NCBI GenBank assembly: GCA_012842275.1
Contig: DUSK01000099.1
Coordinates: 1 to 53,580 of the forward strand
Direction of reading: 5' to 3'
Source of the DNA: Syntrophaceticus sp.
GTDB taxonomy: Bacteria; Bacillota; DSM-12270; Thermacetogeniales; Thermacetogeniaceae
DNA: 53,580 nt
Position 1 is the first letter of the stretch, and every line of letters begins with the position of its first letter. Under the pieces are notes generated by a model, which did no database searches, was not told the DNA's origin, and saw nothing but the letters and a program-made list of their open reading frames with translations. Positions 40,627 through 49,593 of the stretch are shown here, one piece after another. A program made the position numbers and the translations under genes.

Positions 40627-42009
40627 TTGAATAGATCTAAGCTATCTCCGGCAAGAGATGCAGCCTTACAAGTGCTTTTGTCAGTTGAGAGGGAGGGCGC
40701 TTATGCCAATTTAGAACTGCAAAAATTAGCCCGCACAAAGAAACTGGGGCCGCAGGATACTTCACTGCTCACCGAGTTGGTTTACGGTACTTTGCGCAGA
40801 CAGGGGACCCTGGACTGGGTCATAGATCAATTCAGTAAAGTGCCGGTTTCCCGAATGAATTACATCATCCGCAGTATTGTGCGCATGGGGGTCTATCAGC
40901 TTTTATATTTAGATAAGATTCCCCCCAGGGCTGTCTGTAATGAGGCTATGGAACTGGCCAAAAGCAGAGGAATTCGCGGATTAGCCGGATTTGTCAATGG
41001 CCTGTTGCGCACTATCAGCAGTAAAAAAGGGGAAATAGCTTTTCCGGATCCTAGAGAAAAACCGGCTCTTTATTTGAGTTTGAAGTATTCCCATCCCCTT
41101 TGGTTGGTGGAACGCTGGTTAGAACGTTTTGGGATGGAGGAAACAGCTGCATTATGCAGGGCCAATAATGAGCCTCCAGCTGTTGTACTGCGCTGTAATA
41201 CATTAAAAACCACACCAGAACAACTGCGGAAACAGTTGACTAAAGAGGGTCTTGTGGTACATCCCAGTGCTCTGGTTCAGGAGGGTGTGATCGTAGAAAA
41301 GGCGGCTTATCTCCCTGAGTTGAAATCATTTCAAGAAGGCTTGTTTACTATCCAGGATGAGAGCTCAATGATCGCTTCTATTGTGTTGAATCCCACAGCA
41401 GGTTCAATGGTCGTTGATGCCTGCAGTGGGCCGGGTGGAAAAACCACCCATCTGGCGCAGTTGATGAAAAACAGGGGAAAGATCCTGGCTTTAGATGTTC
41501 ACCAGCACCGGCTTGATCTCATTGAGTCAGCCTGCAGAAGATTAGGGGTAAACATTGTTGAAACAATCTTGTTAGATGCCAGAGAACTAGCTGAGAAGAT
41601 CGGACAAAAAGCAGATTACCTGTTGGTTGATGTGCCCTGTTCCGGTTTAGGTGTGATCCGCAGGCGGCCGGAACTGCGCTGGCGGGTACAAGCCGGTGAC
41701 CTGCCTCTTCACAGGCAACAGCAGTTAGAGATACTGGGACAGGCTGCTAAATGCCTGAAAACCGGTGGGAAACTGGTTTATAGCACCTGTTCAACTGAGC
41801 CGGAGGAAAATACAGGGGTTGTCAACTCCTTTTTAAAGAAATACACTGAGTTTATACCCGAGGATTTAACTGCACTGCTGCCTTTTCCGCTGGCAGATCA
41901 GAGGGACCAATTTGATGCGAAAAAGGGTTATTTACAGTTATTGCCTCACCGTCACGGGACCGATGGCTTTTTTCTGTCCTGTTTTAGAAAAGTAAGAGAG
42001 AGCAGGTGA
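40627..42009 (+). CDS. rsmB: 16S rRNA (cytosine(967)-C(5))-methyltransferase
   Basis: NusB-like N-terminal domain; DACSGPGGKTTHLAQLM; LLVDVPCSGLGVIRRRPELRWR; LVYSTCSTEPEENTGVV. TTG start. Confidence 0.95.
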   Translation: MNRSKLSPARDAALQVLLSVEREGAYANLELQKLARTKKLGPQDTSLLTELVYGTLRRQGTLDWVIDQFSKVPVSRMNYIIRSIVRMGVYQLLYLDKIPPRAVCNEAMELAKSRGIRGLAGFVNGLLRTISSKKGEIAFPDPREKPALYLSLKYSHPLWLVERWLERFGMEETAALCRANNEPPAVVLRCNTLKTTPEQLRKQLTKEGLVVHPSALVQEGVIVEKAAYLPELKSFQEGLFTIQDESSMIASIVLNPTAGSMVVDACSGPGGKTTHLAQLMKNRGKILALDVHQHRLDLIESACRRLGVNIVETILLDARELAEKIGQKADYLLVDVPCSGLGVIRRRPELRWRVQAGDLPLHRQQQLEILGQAAKCLKTGGKLVYSTCSTEPEENTGVVNSFLKKYTEFIPEDLTALLPFPLADQRDQFDAKKGYLQLLPHRHGTDGFFLSCFRKVRESR

Positions 42010-42013
42010 AACC

Positions 42014-42763
42014 ATGAATTTTGAAGAGTTGGAAAGCATGCTCGCCAAGTTTTGGGAAGGTATATTCCGTAAAGGGAAACGGCCGATCCAACCTGTAGAA
42101 ATTGCCAGAGCGCTGGTTAGGGAGATGACAGCTCAGCGGAGGGTTAGTGTTTCCCGGGTCTATGCGCCCAATATATTTACCATTTTTTTGAGCAAAGCGG
42201 ATTTCCAACAGACCTCTTCATTACAAGAAGCACTCTGCCGCGAGTTGGCCGATTATGTTAGAAATAAGGCAGTAGAGAAAGAATATTCTCTGATTGGGAG
42301 GCCGCAGGTTGCCTTTATGGAGGACGAGACCCTGGAGATAGGGGAGATTAGAGTTAAGTCTGCTTACTCATCAGAACTTTACCAGGAACAGCTGCAAGCT
42401 GATGAGGCAGCTGGGATTGACCATACCATGATTTTTGATAAACAGGATAAACTTGATGGAGTTGGGGGTAGGAATTATATTGTTACAATCGTCAGCGGGC
42501 CTGATCAGGGGAAAAGCATTACTATTAAAAGAGATGCTTCATATTATATCGGTCGCAAGAGTACCAACCACCTGGTGCTCACTGATATCAACGCTTCCCG
42601 GGATCATGCCTGCTTAGAACTGCGTAATGGTGTTTTGCATATAGTTGATCTGGGAAGCAGGAATGGAACCTATGTGGATGGAATTCGAATTGAGCAGTAT
42701 GAACTGGAAGATGGTGATCAGTTCCAGATCGGAGATAACCTGTTCAGAGTCGAGAGGGGATAA
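42014..42763 (+). CDS. DUF3662 (FhaA-like) protein with C-terminal FHA domain
   Basis: N-terminal FEELESMLAKFWEGIFRKGKRPIQPVEIARALVREMTAQRRVSVSRVYAPNIFTIFLS; FHA core YIGRKSTNHLVLTDINASRDHACLELRNGVLHIVDLGSRNGTYVDGIRI. Confidence 0.92.
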   Translation: MNFEELESMLAKFWEGIFRKGKRPIQPVEIARALVREMTAQRRVSVSRVYAPNIFTIFLSKADFQQTSSLQEALCRELADYVRNKAVEKEYSLIGRPQVAFMEDETLEIGEIRVKSAYSSELYQEQLQADEAAGIDHTMIFDKQDKLDGVGGRNYIVTIVSGPDQGKSITIKRDASYYIGRKSTNHLVLTDINASRDHACLELRNGVLHIVDLGSRNGTYVDGIRIEQYELEDGDQFQIGDNLFRVERG

Positions 42764-42766
42764 TCC

Positions 42767-44455
42767 ATGATATTGTTGATCCTGGTTCTGAAGTATCTAC
42801 TGCTGCTGCTCATCTGTCTGTTTTTATTGAATGTTATTCTGAACTTCAGCCCAGGTGGAAAAACAAATAAAGCTGTTCTGCTGGCTATCAGTTCAGGAAC
42901 TGATAAAGTTCAGCCCGGGAAAAAATGGGATTTAGGGAAAGGTGTGCTCCTGGGTCGCGGGAGCGAATGCACGGTCAATCTTCCCGATCCCTTTGTTTCT
43001 AGCAGACATGCACGGATTATTCTCCAGAATGGGAAGTACTATGTAACGGATTTAGGCAGCACAAACGGCACCTTTTTAGATGGCCAACCCCTTACTGCAC
43101 CGCAGCAGTTGCACAACGGGTCCCATTTAAATATAGGTGGATTTGTTCTAAAAGCACTGATACCGGAGAAAAAGGAAGCGGGCAGGTCACCATTGCTGCC
43201 GCTGTTTCCGGCTTTGATCCTTGCTGCCGGCGGTTTGGAGCTTTACTGGCAGCAACTGCTCAAATATCAGGACATAGGTGTTTTGATGGCGGCAGCCCTG
43301 ATGCTTGTGATCAGTTCATATATTGTGGAATACAGGGGCCGGGGTGACCCGTTGCTTATCCAATTGATCGCTGTCCTGTCGGCGCTGGGGCTTATTTTAA
43401 TATACCGGGTTAATCCCTATTACGGAATCCGCCAATCGTACTGGGTCATAGCAGGCTTTGGTCTCTATTGGGCGATTCAGCTCTTTCTTACTGAATATAA
43501 GCGCTTGCTTAATTATAAGTATATTTTCATGGTGCTGAGCCTTGTTTTCCTTGCAATCACCATTTTGTTTGGTGTAGAAGCAGGGGGTGCACGCAGTTGG
43601 CTTTCCCTCGGCTCTTTTCATTTTCAACCTTCAGAGTTTGTGAAGATTTTTATGGTCATTTTTTTAGCAGGTTACCTTGATGAAAATAAAGAAATCCTCA
43701 GGGGCGGAACACTGAAGTTCGGTCGTTTTTATTTTCCGGACTGGCCCTATTTAGGACCCCTTTTAGCTGTTTGTGGCCTTTCTTTACTGCTGTTGGTTTT
43801 CCAAAAGGACCTGGGAATGGCTCTTCTCTTTTTTGCTATTTTCCTGGTGATGGTCTATATTGCCACAGATCGCTCATATTTTCTCCTGTTGGGATTAGGG
43901 CTTTTTTCCGCTGGTACAGTATTGATGTATCATATCTTTCCCCATGTCCAAAACAGAATGTCAATTTACCTCAACCCCTTAGAACAGCTGGATGCCGGGG
44001 GCTACCAGGTTGTGCAATCACTCTTTGCCATCGGTGGAGGGGGAATTTTTGGACAGGGTTTTGGCAGCGGTTTTCCCACATTGATACCTGCTGTCCATAC
44101 AGATTTTATTTTCTCCTTGATGGCAGAGGAGTTAGGGCTTCTCGGTGCCCTTGCAATAATGGGGATCTATTTTATTCTGGTTTGGAAGGGGATTCAGACT
44201 TCCCTGCAGGCTTCAGATGATTTCGGTGTTCTGATGGCTTGCGGCTTCAGCAGTATTCTTGCTATACAAACATTGATCATCATCGGGGGTGTAAGCAATC
44301 TTATTCCCCTTACAGGTATACCTCTACCCTTTTTGAGTTATGGAGGCAGTTCTTTTATTTCCAACTGTTTTTTAATCGGTATGCTCTATAAGATAAGTGC
44401 TGAAAGGGAGAGTACTGAGGATTTAGGGGTGGTTGCTGATACGGTTATTGATTAG
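42767..44455 (+). CDS. FHA domain - FtsW/RodA/SpoVE (SEDS) fusion protein
   Basis: N-terminal TM, then FHA (GVLLGRGSECTVNLPDPFVSSRHARIILQNGKYYVTDLGSTNGTFLDG), then a multi-TM SEDS domain (ARSWLSLGSFHFQPSEFVKIFMVIFLA; LVFQKDLGMALLFFAIFLVMVYIA; IPAVHTDFIFSLMAEELGLLGAL; PLTGIPLPFLSYGGSSFISN) in one uninterrupted frame. Confidence 0.95.
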   Translation: MILLILVLKYLLLLLICLFLLNVILNFSPGGKTNKAVLLAISSGTDKVQPGKKWDLGKGVLLGRGSECTVNLPDPFVSSRHARIILQNGKYYVTDLGSTNGTFLDGQPLTAPQQLHNGSHLNIGGFVLKALIPEKKEAGRSPLLPLFPALILAAGGLELYWQQLLKYQDIGVLMAAALMLVISSYIVEYRGRGDPLLIQLIAVLSALGLILIYRVNPYYGIRQSYWVIAGFGLYWAIQLFLTEYKRLLNYKYIFMVLSLVFLAITILFGVEAGGARSWLSLGSFHFQPSEFVKIFMVIFLAGYLDENKEILRGGTLKFGRFYFPDWPYLGPLLAVCGLSLLLLVFQKDLGMALLFFAIFLVMVYIATDRSYFLLLGLGLFSAGTVLMYHIFPHVQNRMSIYLNPLEQLDAGGYQVVQSLFAIGGGGIFGQGFGSGFPTLIPAVHTDFIFSLMAEELGLLGALAIMGIYFILVWKGIQTSLQASDDFGVLMACGFSSILAIQTLIIIGGVSNLIPLTGIPLPFLSYGGSSFISNCFLIGMLYKISAERESTEDLGVVADTVID

Positions 44456-44469
44456 GTTTTTTAAGGGGT

Positions 44470-45879
44470 ATGAATATTATGCGTAACACAGTAAAAAAGT
44501 TTTTTATATTTATTACAGTGTGTTTTCTCATTTACGCAGGCTACCTTATTTATCTGGTCCTGGTGAGGGGGCCCGCTTTAAGCAAACATGCTGCCAACCC
44601 CAGGCAATGGATTATTGAAAATAGAATTGTGCGGGGAGGAATTTTGACCCGTGATGGAGAAAAAATAGCCGGCAGCATTATTGAAGGAGATAAAAACAAA
44701 AGAAAATACTATTATCCACAGCAGTATGCTCATCTGACCGGTTATCACTCACAGATACTGGGGAAGTCGGGTTTGGAAAGTGCCTATGATGAGGAACTGC
44801 TGGGGTTGAAGGGTTATAGCTTAAGGAATTTAGAGGCCCGCTGGGGATCGGCGAAAACTGAGGGTGATAGCCTTTATCTCACTATAGATCACCAACTGCA
44901 GATGAAAGCCTATGAATTGATGTCCCCTTACAGAGGGGCGGCAGTTGTACTGGATCCCAGAACTGGTGAAATTCTGGCTATGGTCAGCACTCCCAGCTAT
45001 GACCCTAATAAAGACAGCCTGGAGAAATCATGGGATAAACTGCGTGAAGATGAAAACCGTCCCCTGTGGAACAGAGCTATTCAAGGACTATATCCGCCGG
45101 GGTCTACTATGAAAATTGTCACTGCTGCTGTAGGGTTAAAAAAATACCCTCAGCTGCAGGAAGTGAACTTTAACTGCCAGGGGCAGTTGACAATTGAGGG
45201 AAGAGTGCTTCATGATCTGCGGGCACATGGATCTGTGGATCTTAAACGTGCCATGGCTGTATCATGCAATTCCTTTTTTGCCGATTTGGGGATGAGAATC
45301 GGCAGTGAAGATTTCGCCAGGGGGCTTGAGGCTTTCGGCTGGGGAGCAGAGTTTTCCTTTGATCTGCCTGCTGCAGATATCCCCCTTGACCGGGAGAGTC
45401 TGCAAAACAAAAATGGCCTTGCTGAGGCCAGTATGGGACAGGGGAAAATCCAGGTCAGCCCGCTTTTTATGGCAATGGTGGCCGGTTCTCTGGGCAATGG
45501 GGGTGTGATGATGACTCCCTATCTGGTACAGGAGATCCGTTCAGCTGAAGGTGATCTGCTTTGGAAAAGGGAACCCCAACCTTTGCGTACAGTGGCGTCA
45601 TCTGAAATTGCCTGGCAGGTTCAGGAGGCTATGGTGCAGGTTGTACGACCTGGGGGAACAGGTACAGCTGCTTCCTTACCCGGGATAACTGTGGCAGGTA
45701 AAACCGGGTCTGCGGAAAACCCGGCAGGTAATCCCCATGCCTGGTTTGTGGCTTTTGCTCCTGCAGAACAGCCTGAGGCTGCTGTGTGTGTTGTTGTGGA
45801 AAACGGTGGGCAGGGTGGCAGAATTGCTGCACCGATAGCCAGGGAGTTATTAAGGCTTGCCCTCACACGGGAGGATTAA
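44470..45879 (+). CDS. Penicillin-binding protein, class B transpeptidase (PbpA-like)
   Basis: LYPPGSTMKIVTA (SxxK), SCNS (SxN), VAGKTGSAE (KTG); N-terminal TM. Confidence 0.93.
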   Translation: MNIMRNTVKKFFIFITVCFLIYAGYLIYLVLVRGPALSKHAANPRQWIIENRIVRGGILTRDGEKIAGSIIEGDKNKRKYYYPQQYAHLTGYHSQILGKSGLESAYDEELLGLKGYSLRNLEARWGSAKTEGDSLYLTIDHQLQMKAYELMSPYRGAAVVLDPRTGEILAMVSTPSYDPNKDSLEKSWDKLREDENRPLWNRAIQGLYPPGSTMKIVTAAVGLKKYPQLQEVNFNCQGQLTIEGRVLHDLRAHGSVDLKRAMAVSCNSFFADLGMRIGSEDFARGLEAFGWGAEFSFDLPAADIPLDRESLQNKNGLAEASMGQGKIQVSPLFMAMVAGSLGNGGVMMTPYLVQEIRSAEGDLLWKREPQPLRTVASSEIAWQVQEAMVQVVRPGGTGTAASLPGITVAGKTGSAENPAGNPHAWFVAFAPAEQPEAAVCVVVENGGQGGRIAAPIARELLRLALTRED

Positions 45880-45882
45880 GAA

Positions 45883-47703
45883 ATGATCGGAAAAATGTTG
45901 GGAAACAGATATGAAATAATTGCTATGCTTGGGGCCGGAGGAATGGCCAATGTTTACAGGGCCCGCTGCACTGTTTTAAACCGCATCGTTACTGTTAAGG
46001 TTTTGCGCAAAGAACTGGCTGAGGATAAGGATTTTGTCCGGCGCTTTCAGATGGAAGCCCAGGCTGTGGCCCTGCTTTCCCATCCTAACATAGTCAGCAT
46101 TTATGATGTGGGTGAAGAGGATGGGGTGCCTTATCTGGTCATGGAGTATGTGGAGGGCTCCAACCTCAAAGAAATAATCAGGGAAAAGGGCCCACTATCA
46201 GCAACAGAAGCGGTTAACATCGGTATACAGGTATGTGCTGCACTTGAACACGCCCATAGTAAAGGAATTATTCATCGAGACATCAAGTCTCATAATATCC
46301 TGGTGACACCAGGGGGACGGGTAAAGGTTACCGATTTCGGTCTGGCCCGTGTCCTGTCGATTCCTAGTGTCACTATGACACAATCGGGATCTGTGATGGG
46401 ATCTGTTCATTACTTTTCTCCAGAACAGGCCCGGGGAGAGGAGGTTACTCCTCAGTCAGATATTTATTCTCTGGGTGTTGTGCTTTATGAAGCTGTTTCT
46501 GGCCATGTGCCTTTTCAGGGTGATAACCCGATATCTATCGCCTTGAAACACCTTCAGGAGGAGCCGAAAAGCCTGCGCCTGGAGAATCCCAATGTACCCC
46601 CGCTATTAGAACAGATTATTTTCAAGGCAATGGCTAAAGACCCCAAAAAACGCTTTTCTTCTGCAGCACAGATGCAACAGGCCTTGGCAGAGGGCCAGCC
46701 ATCTGGGGTCATCTATCCATCAGAGGAAGAGCAGACCAGACTGCTTCCACAGCCTGAACAGATGGAAGCCAAGAACAAGGTCAGTAAAAAGAGAAAACTA
46801 CACCCTGGAGCTGTTGTGGCTTTGGCGCTCCTGGGGCTGATGCTTGTGGCTGGAGGTCTGTTTGCCCTGTCAAGGTGGTATTTTGGCGGGACTGTTGTTG
46901 TTCCAAATGTGGTGGGGTTAACACAGGAAGAGGCGGAAGAAATGCTGAAAGAAGAAGGCCTTGAGGTAGAAGTAAAAGAGGCATCTGAGCAAGGAACAGA
47001 AACTGATATAGTTGTGCGGCAGGACCCGGTGGCTGGGATGGAAGTCAAAAAAGGCCGTTTGGTACGTATATGGGTCAATAAAGGGCCTGCTAGTGTCTGG
47101 CTGCCCGATTATTCAGGAGCAGAAGAGAGAGAAGCAATTCTTGCTCTGGAAGGCCGCGGGTTTATTGTTAAAGTGACCAGAGAAAACCATGATGATGTGC
47201 CAGCGGGTTATGTAATCCGCCAGTTCCCGGCAGGGGATAGCAATCAGCCAAAGGGCAGTAATGTCACATTGGTTGTAAGCAAGGGCCCAGTTGAAAAAGA
47301 GGTAATTGTACCAGCTGTGGTGGGTCTGAAGGTAGACCAGGCAGAAGCAGCTCTTGGGGCAGTTGAGCTGAATCTGGGTGAGGTTACTGAGAAGCCCAGT
47401 GATAAGGAGAAGGGTGTGATTATTGAGCAGAGCATAGCCCCTGGAAGTTCGGTGAAAAAAGGAACAGCTATTAATGTTGTGGTCAGCAGTGGTCTGCAGG
47501 AGAAAGAAACTCAATTGAAAATCGATGTTCCAGAAGAAGGGGAACTGATCATTGTGATCAAAGACAGTCAGGGCACAAGAGAGGTTTATAAACAGCTTCA
47601 CAAAGAGGGGGATAAGGTTGAAAAGGTTTTTACAGTTTATCCTCCTGGGGAATTTCAGATCTATTTTCAGGGAAAATTGAGACAGACTGTTCCCATTAAT
47701 TGA
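45883..47703 (+). CDS. prkC: PASTA-domain Ser/Thr protein kinase (PrkC/PknB-like)
   Basis: Kinase: LGAGGMANVYRA, IIHRDIKSHNILV, VTDFGLARV. One TM (ALALLGLMLVAGGLFALSRWYF), three PASTA-like repeats (starting VVPNVVGLTQEEAEEML, VWLPDYSGAEEREAIL, IVPAVVGLKVDQAEAAL) and a C-terminal non-PASTA domain. Confidence 0.95.
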   Translation: MIGKMLGNRYEIIAMLGAGGMANVYRARCTVLNRIVTVKVLRKELAEDKDFVRRFQMEAQAVALLSHPNIVSIYDVGEEDGVPYLVMEYVEGSNLKEIIREKGPLSATEAVNIGIQVCAALEHAHSKGIIHRDIKSHNILVTPGGRVKVTDFGLARVLSIPSVTMTQSGSVMGSVHYFSPEQARGEEVTPQSDIYSLGVVLYEAVSGHVPFQGDNPISIALKHLQEEPKSLRLENPNVPPLLEQIIFKAMAKDPKKRFSSAAQMQQALAEGQPSGVIYPSEEEQTRLLPQPEQMEAKNKVSKKRKLHPGAVVALALLGLMLVAGGLFALSRWYFGGTVVVPNVVGLTQEEAEEMLKEEGLEVEVKEASEQGTETDIVVRQDPVAGMEVKKGRLVRIWVNKGPASVWLPDYSGAEEREAILALEGRGFIVKVTRENHDDVPAGYVIRQFPAGDSNQPKGSNVTLVVSKGPVEKEVIVPAVVGLKVDQAEAALGAVELNLGEVTEKPSDKEKGVIIEQSIAPGSSVKKGTAINVVVSSGLQEKETQLKIDVPEEGELIIVIKDSQGTREVYKQLHKEGDKVEKVFTVYPPGEFQIYFQGKLRQTVPIN

Positions 47704-47743
47704 GGTGGAGAGTTTCCTTGATATAGTATTTTAAAGGAGGTTT

Positions 47744-48616
47744 TTGGTGAGGGAAGGCTTAGTACTGAAAGGTTATGGGGGGTTCTATTACGTCAAGTCT
47801 GGAAACGAAAACTGGTGCTGTCGCGGTCGCGGCCGTCTGCGCCGTGAGCAGGCAATACTGCCTGGAGACTGGGTTCTTTTTACACCCCTCAAAGAGGGTG
47901 AAGGTGTTATTGAGAGCGTAAAACCGCGCAAAAATGAACTGCCTCGCCCTCCTGTGGCAAATATTGACCAGGTAATACATATTGTATCCCTGGCTCAGCC
48001 TTTGCCGGATTTGAAACTTCTCGACCGATCTCTGGTTTTGTGTGAGTTAAAGAAATTGGATGTTGTGATCTGTTTTAATAAAGCGGACCTGGTAGATAAA
48101 AAAGATGCCCGGGAATTGATGGAAATATACGAGCATGCAGGTTATAAGACGGTTCTTACCTCTGCTCTTTACGGCAGCGGTCTAGATATTGTTTGTAAGA
48201 ACCTGGAGGGAAAAGTATCTGTCTTGTCTGGGCCATCAGGTGCGGGCAAATCCACACTGCTCAATGCACTTGACCCTAAGCTGAAGCTGAAAACAGGTGA
48301 GATAAGCAGAAAGCTGAAAAGAGGAAAACACACCACCAGATATGTTGAATTGCTTGAGCTTTGTGGTGGATATGTGGCTGATACACCTGGTTTCAGCAAT
48401 TTAGAACTGCCACCGATGAGAAGAGAAGAGTTAGGCCGCTGCTTCCCGGAAATCTACCAGCTAGCTGGGCAGTGCCGTTTTGATGACTGTCTTCATATCA
48501 ATGAACCTGATTGCGGTGTTATAGATGCACTGGAGAAAGGGATGATCAGCACTATCCGTTATCAAGGTTATCAACAGCTATTAGAAGAGGTTATTGTTAA
48601 GGAGCGGATTTACTGA
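47744..48616 (+). CDS. rsgA: Ribosome small-subunit-dependent GTPase A
   Basis: VANIDQVIHIVS; CFNKADLVD; GPSGAGKSTLLNAL; GKHTTRYVELL; DTPGFSNLEL; CRFDDCLHINEPDC (permuted GTPase plus zinc motif). Confidence 0.95.
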   Translation: MVREGLVLKGYGGFYYVKSGNENWCCRGRGRLRREQAILPGDWVLFTPLKEGEGVIESVKPRKNELPRPPVANIDQVIHIVSLAQPLPDLKLLDRSLVLCELKKLDVVICFNKADLVDKKDARELMEIYEHAGYKTVLTSALYGSGLDIVCKNLEGKVSVLSGPSGAGKSTLLNALDPKLKLKTGEISRKLKRGKHTTRYVELLELCGGYVADTPGFSNLELPPMRREELGRCFPEIYQLAGQCRFDDCLHINEPDCGVIDALEKGMISTIRYQGYQQLLEEVIVKERIY

Positions 48617-49305
48617 TGCAGATAAAGATCGCACCATCGATCTTAACCGCGGATTTCAGCAAACTGGGTGATGTTGTCAAAGAACTAGAAAAATGTGGCG
48701 CTGACCAGCTCCACCTTGACATTATGGACGGACATTTTGTGCCCAATCTCACCTTTGGTCCTCCTGTTGTGGCATCTCTCTCCCAGATTACATCTTTACC
48801 CTTTGATGTGCATTTAATGGTAGAGCATCCAGAAGGGTTGTTCTCCGCTTTTGCCACAGCTGGGGCAAAAAGCCTCACCGTACATGCAGAAGCCTGTACC
48901 CACCTGCACCGGACTGTGCAGATGATCAAGGATCTGGGAATAAGAGCAGGGGTAGCCCTCAACCCAGCAACACCGTTGAGTTTTGTTGAATATATCCTTC
49001 CGGATCTGGACATAGTTCTCATCATGACCGTTAACCCTGGTTGGGGTGGACAGGCGTTTATAACCACCATGTGTGAAAAGATCAGAAAGTTAAGAATGAT
49101 GCTGAAAGATTCCGGCTCCCCTGCTGAGCTGCAGGTGGATGGGGGGATTAATCAGCAAACAGTAAAATCAGTTGTGGAGGCAGGGGCCAATTCTCTGGTA
49201 ATTGGTTCTGCCTTATTAATGGAGAGGGATTGGGGCCAAGCAATAGAACAATACCGCTCACTGGCTGTTGAAGCTGCTCGTGACAGCTGGTGGTGCAGTT
49301 CTTGA
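48616..49305 (+). CDS. rpe: Ribulose-phosphate 3-epimerase
   Basis: IAPSILTADFSKLGDVVKELEKCGADQLHLDIMDGHFVPNLTFGPPVV; MTVNPGWGGQAFI; QVDGGINQQTVKSVVEAGAN. Confidence 0.96.
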   Translation: MQIKIAPSILTADFSKLGDVVKELEKCGADQLHLDIMDGHFVPNLTFGPPVVASLSQITSLPFDVHLMVEHPEGLFSAFATAGAKSLTVHAEACTHLHRTVQMIKDLGIRAGVALNPATPLSFVEYILPDLDIVLIMTVNPGWGGQAFITTMCEKIRKLRMMLKDSGSPAELQVDGGINQQTVKSVVEAGANSLVIGSALLMERDWGQAIEQYRSLAVEAARDSWWCSS

Positions 49306-49319
49306 AAGATAGCAGATCA

Positions 49320-49349
49320 TTGACGAATTAATCGGATTAGGTGTACAAT
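49320..49349 (+). promoter_or_regulatory. Sigma-A-type promoter of the rib operon
   Basis: TTGACG (49320-49325), 18-nt spacer, TACAAT (49344-49349). Confidence 0.65.
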
Positions 49350-49387
49350 GAAACAGGCATGTGAATAAAAATTGCATAAAAATTTGG

Positions 49388-49512
49388 AAGGTCCTTCGGG
49401 GGGTGGTGGAATTCCACACCGGCGGTGAAAGCCCGCGAATCCGGGTGTCTAACCCGGACTGATCCAGTGAAATTCTGGAGCCGACAGTAAAAGTCTGGAT
49501 GGGAGAAGGAGA
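49388..49512 (+). promoter_or_regulatory. FMN riboswitch (RFN element)
   Basis: GGTCCTTCGGGGG...TGGAATTCCACACCGGCGGTGAAAGCCCGCGAATCCGGG...CCCGGACTGATCCAGTGAAATTCTGGAGCCGACAGT...GGATGGGAGAAGGA; directly upstream of ribD. Confidence 0.95.
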
Positions 49513-49535
49513 CTTTTCATTTTCTTGTCTAAATG

Positions 49536-49563
49536 ACCCGAGGCTTTCCAGTCGGGTTTTTTT
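49536..49563 (+). terminator. FMN riboswitch expression-platform terminator
   Basis: ACCCGAggctttccagTCGGGTTTTTTT. Confidence 0.85.
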
Positions 49564-49593
49564 ATTCTTAATTTAATAAATGGAGGGAACCCT

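Noticed and set aside
47113-47601. 162-aa minus-strand ORF
   Set aside because: Antisense to the PASTA region of the kinase, no family signal.
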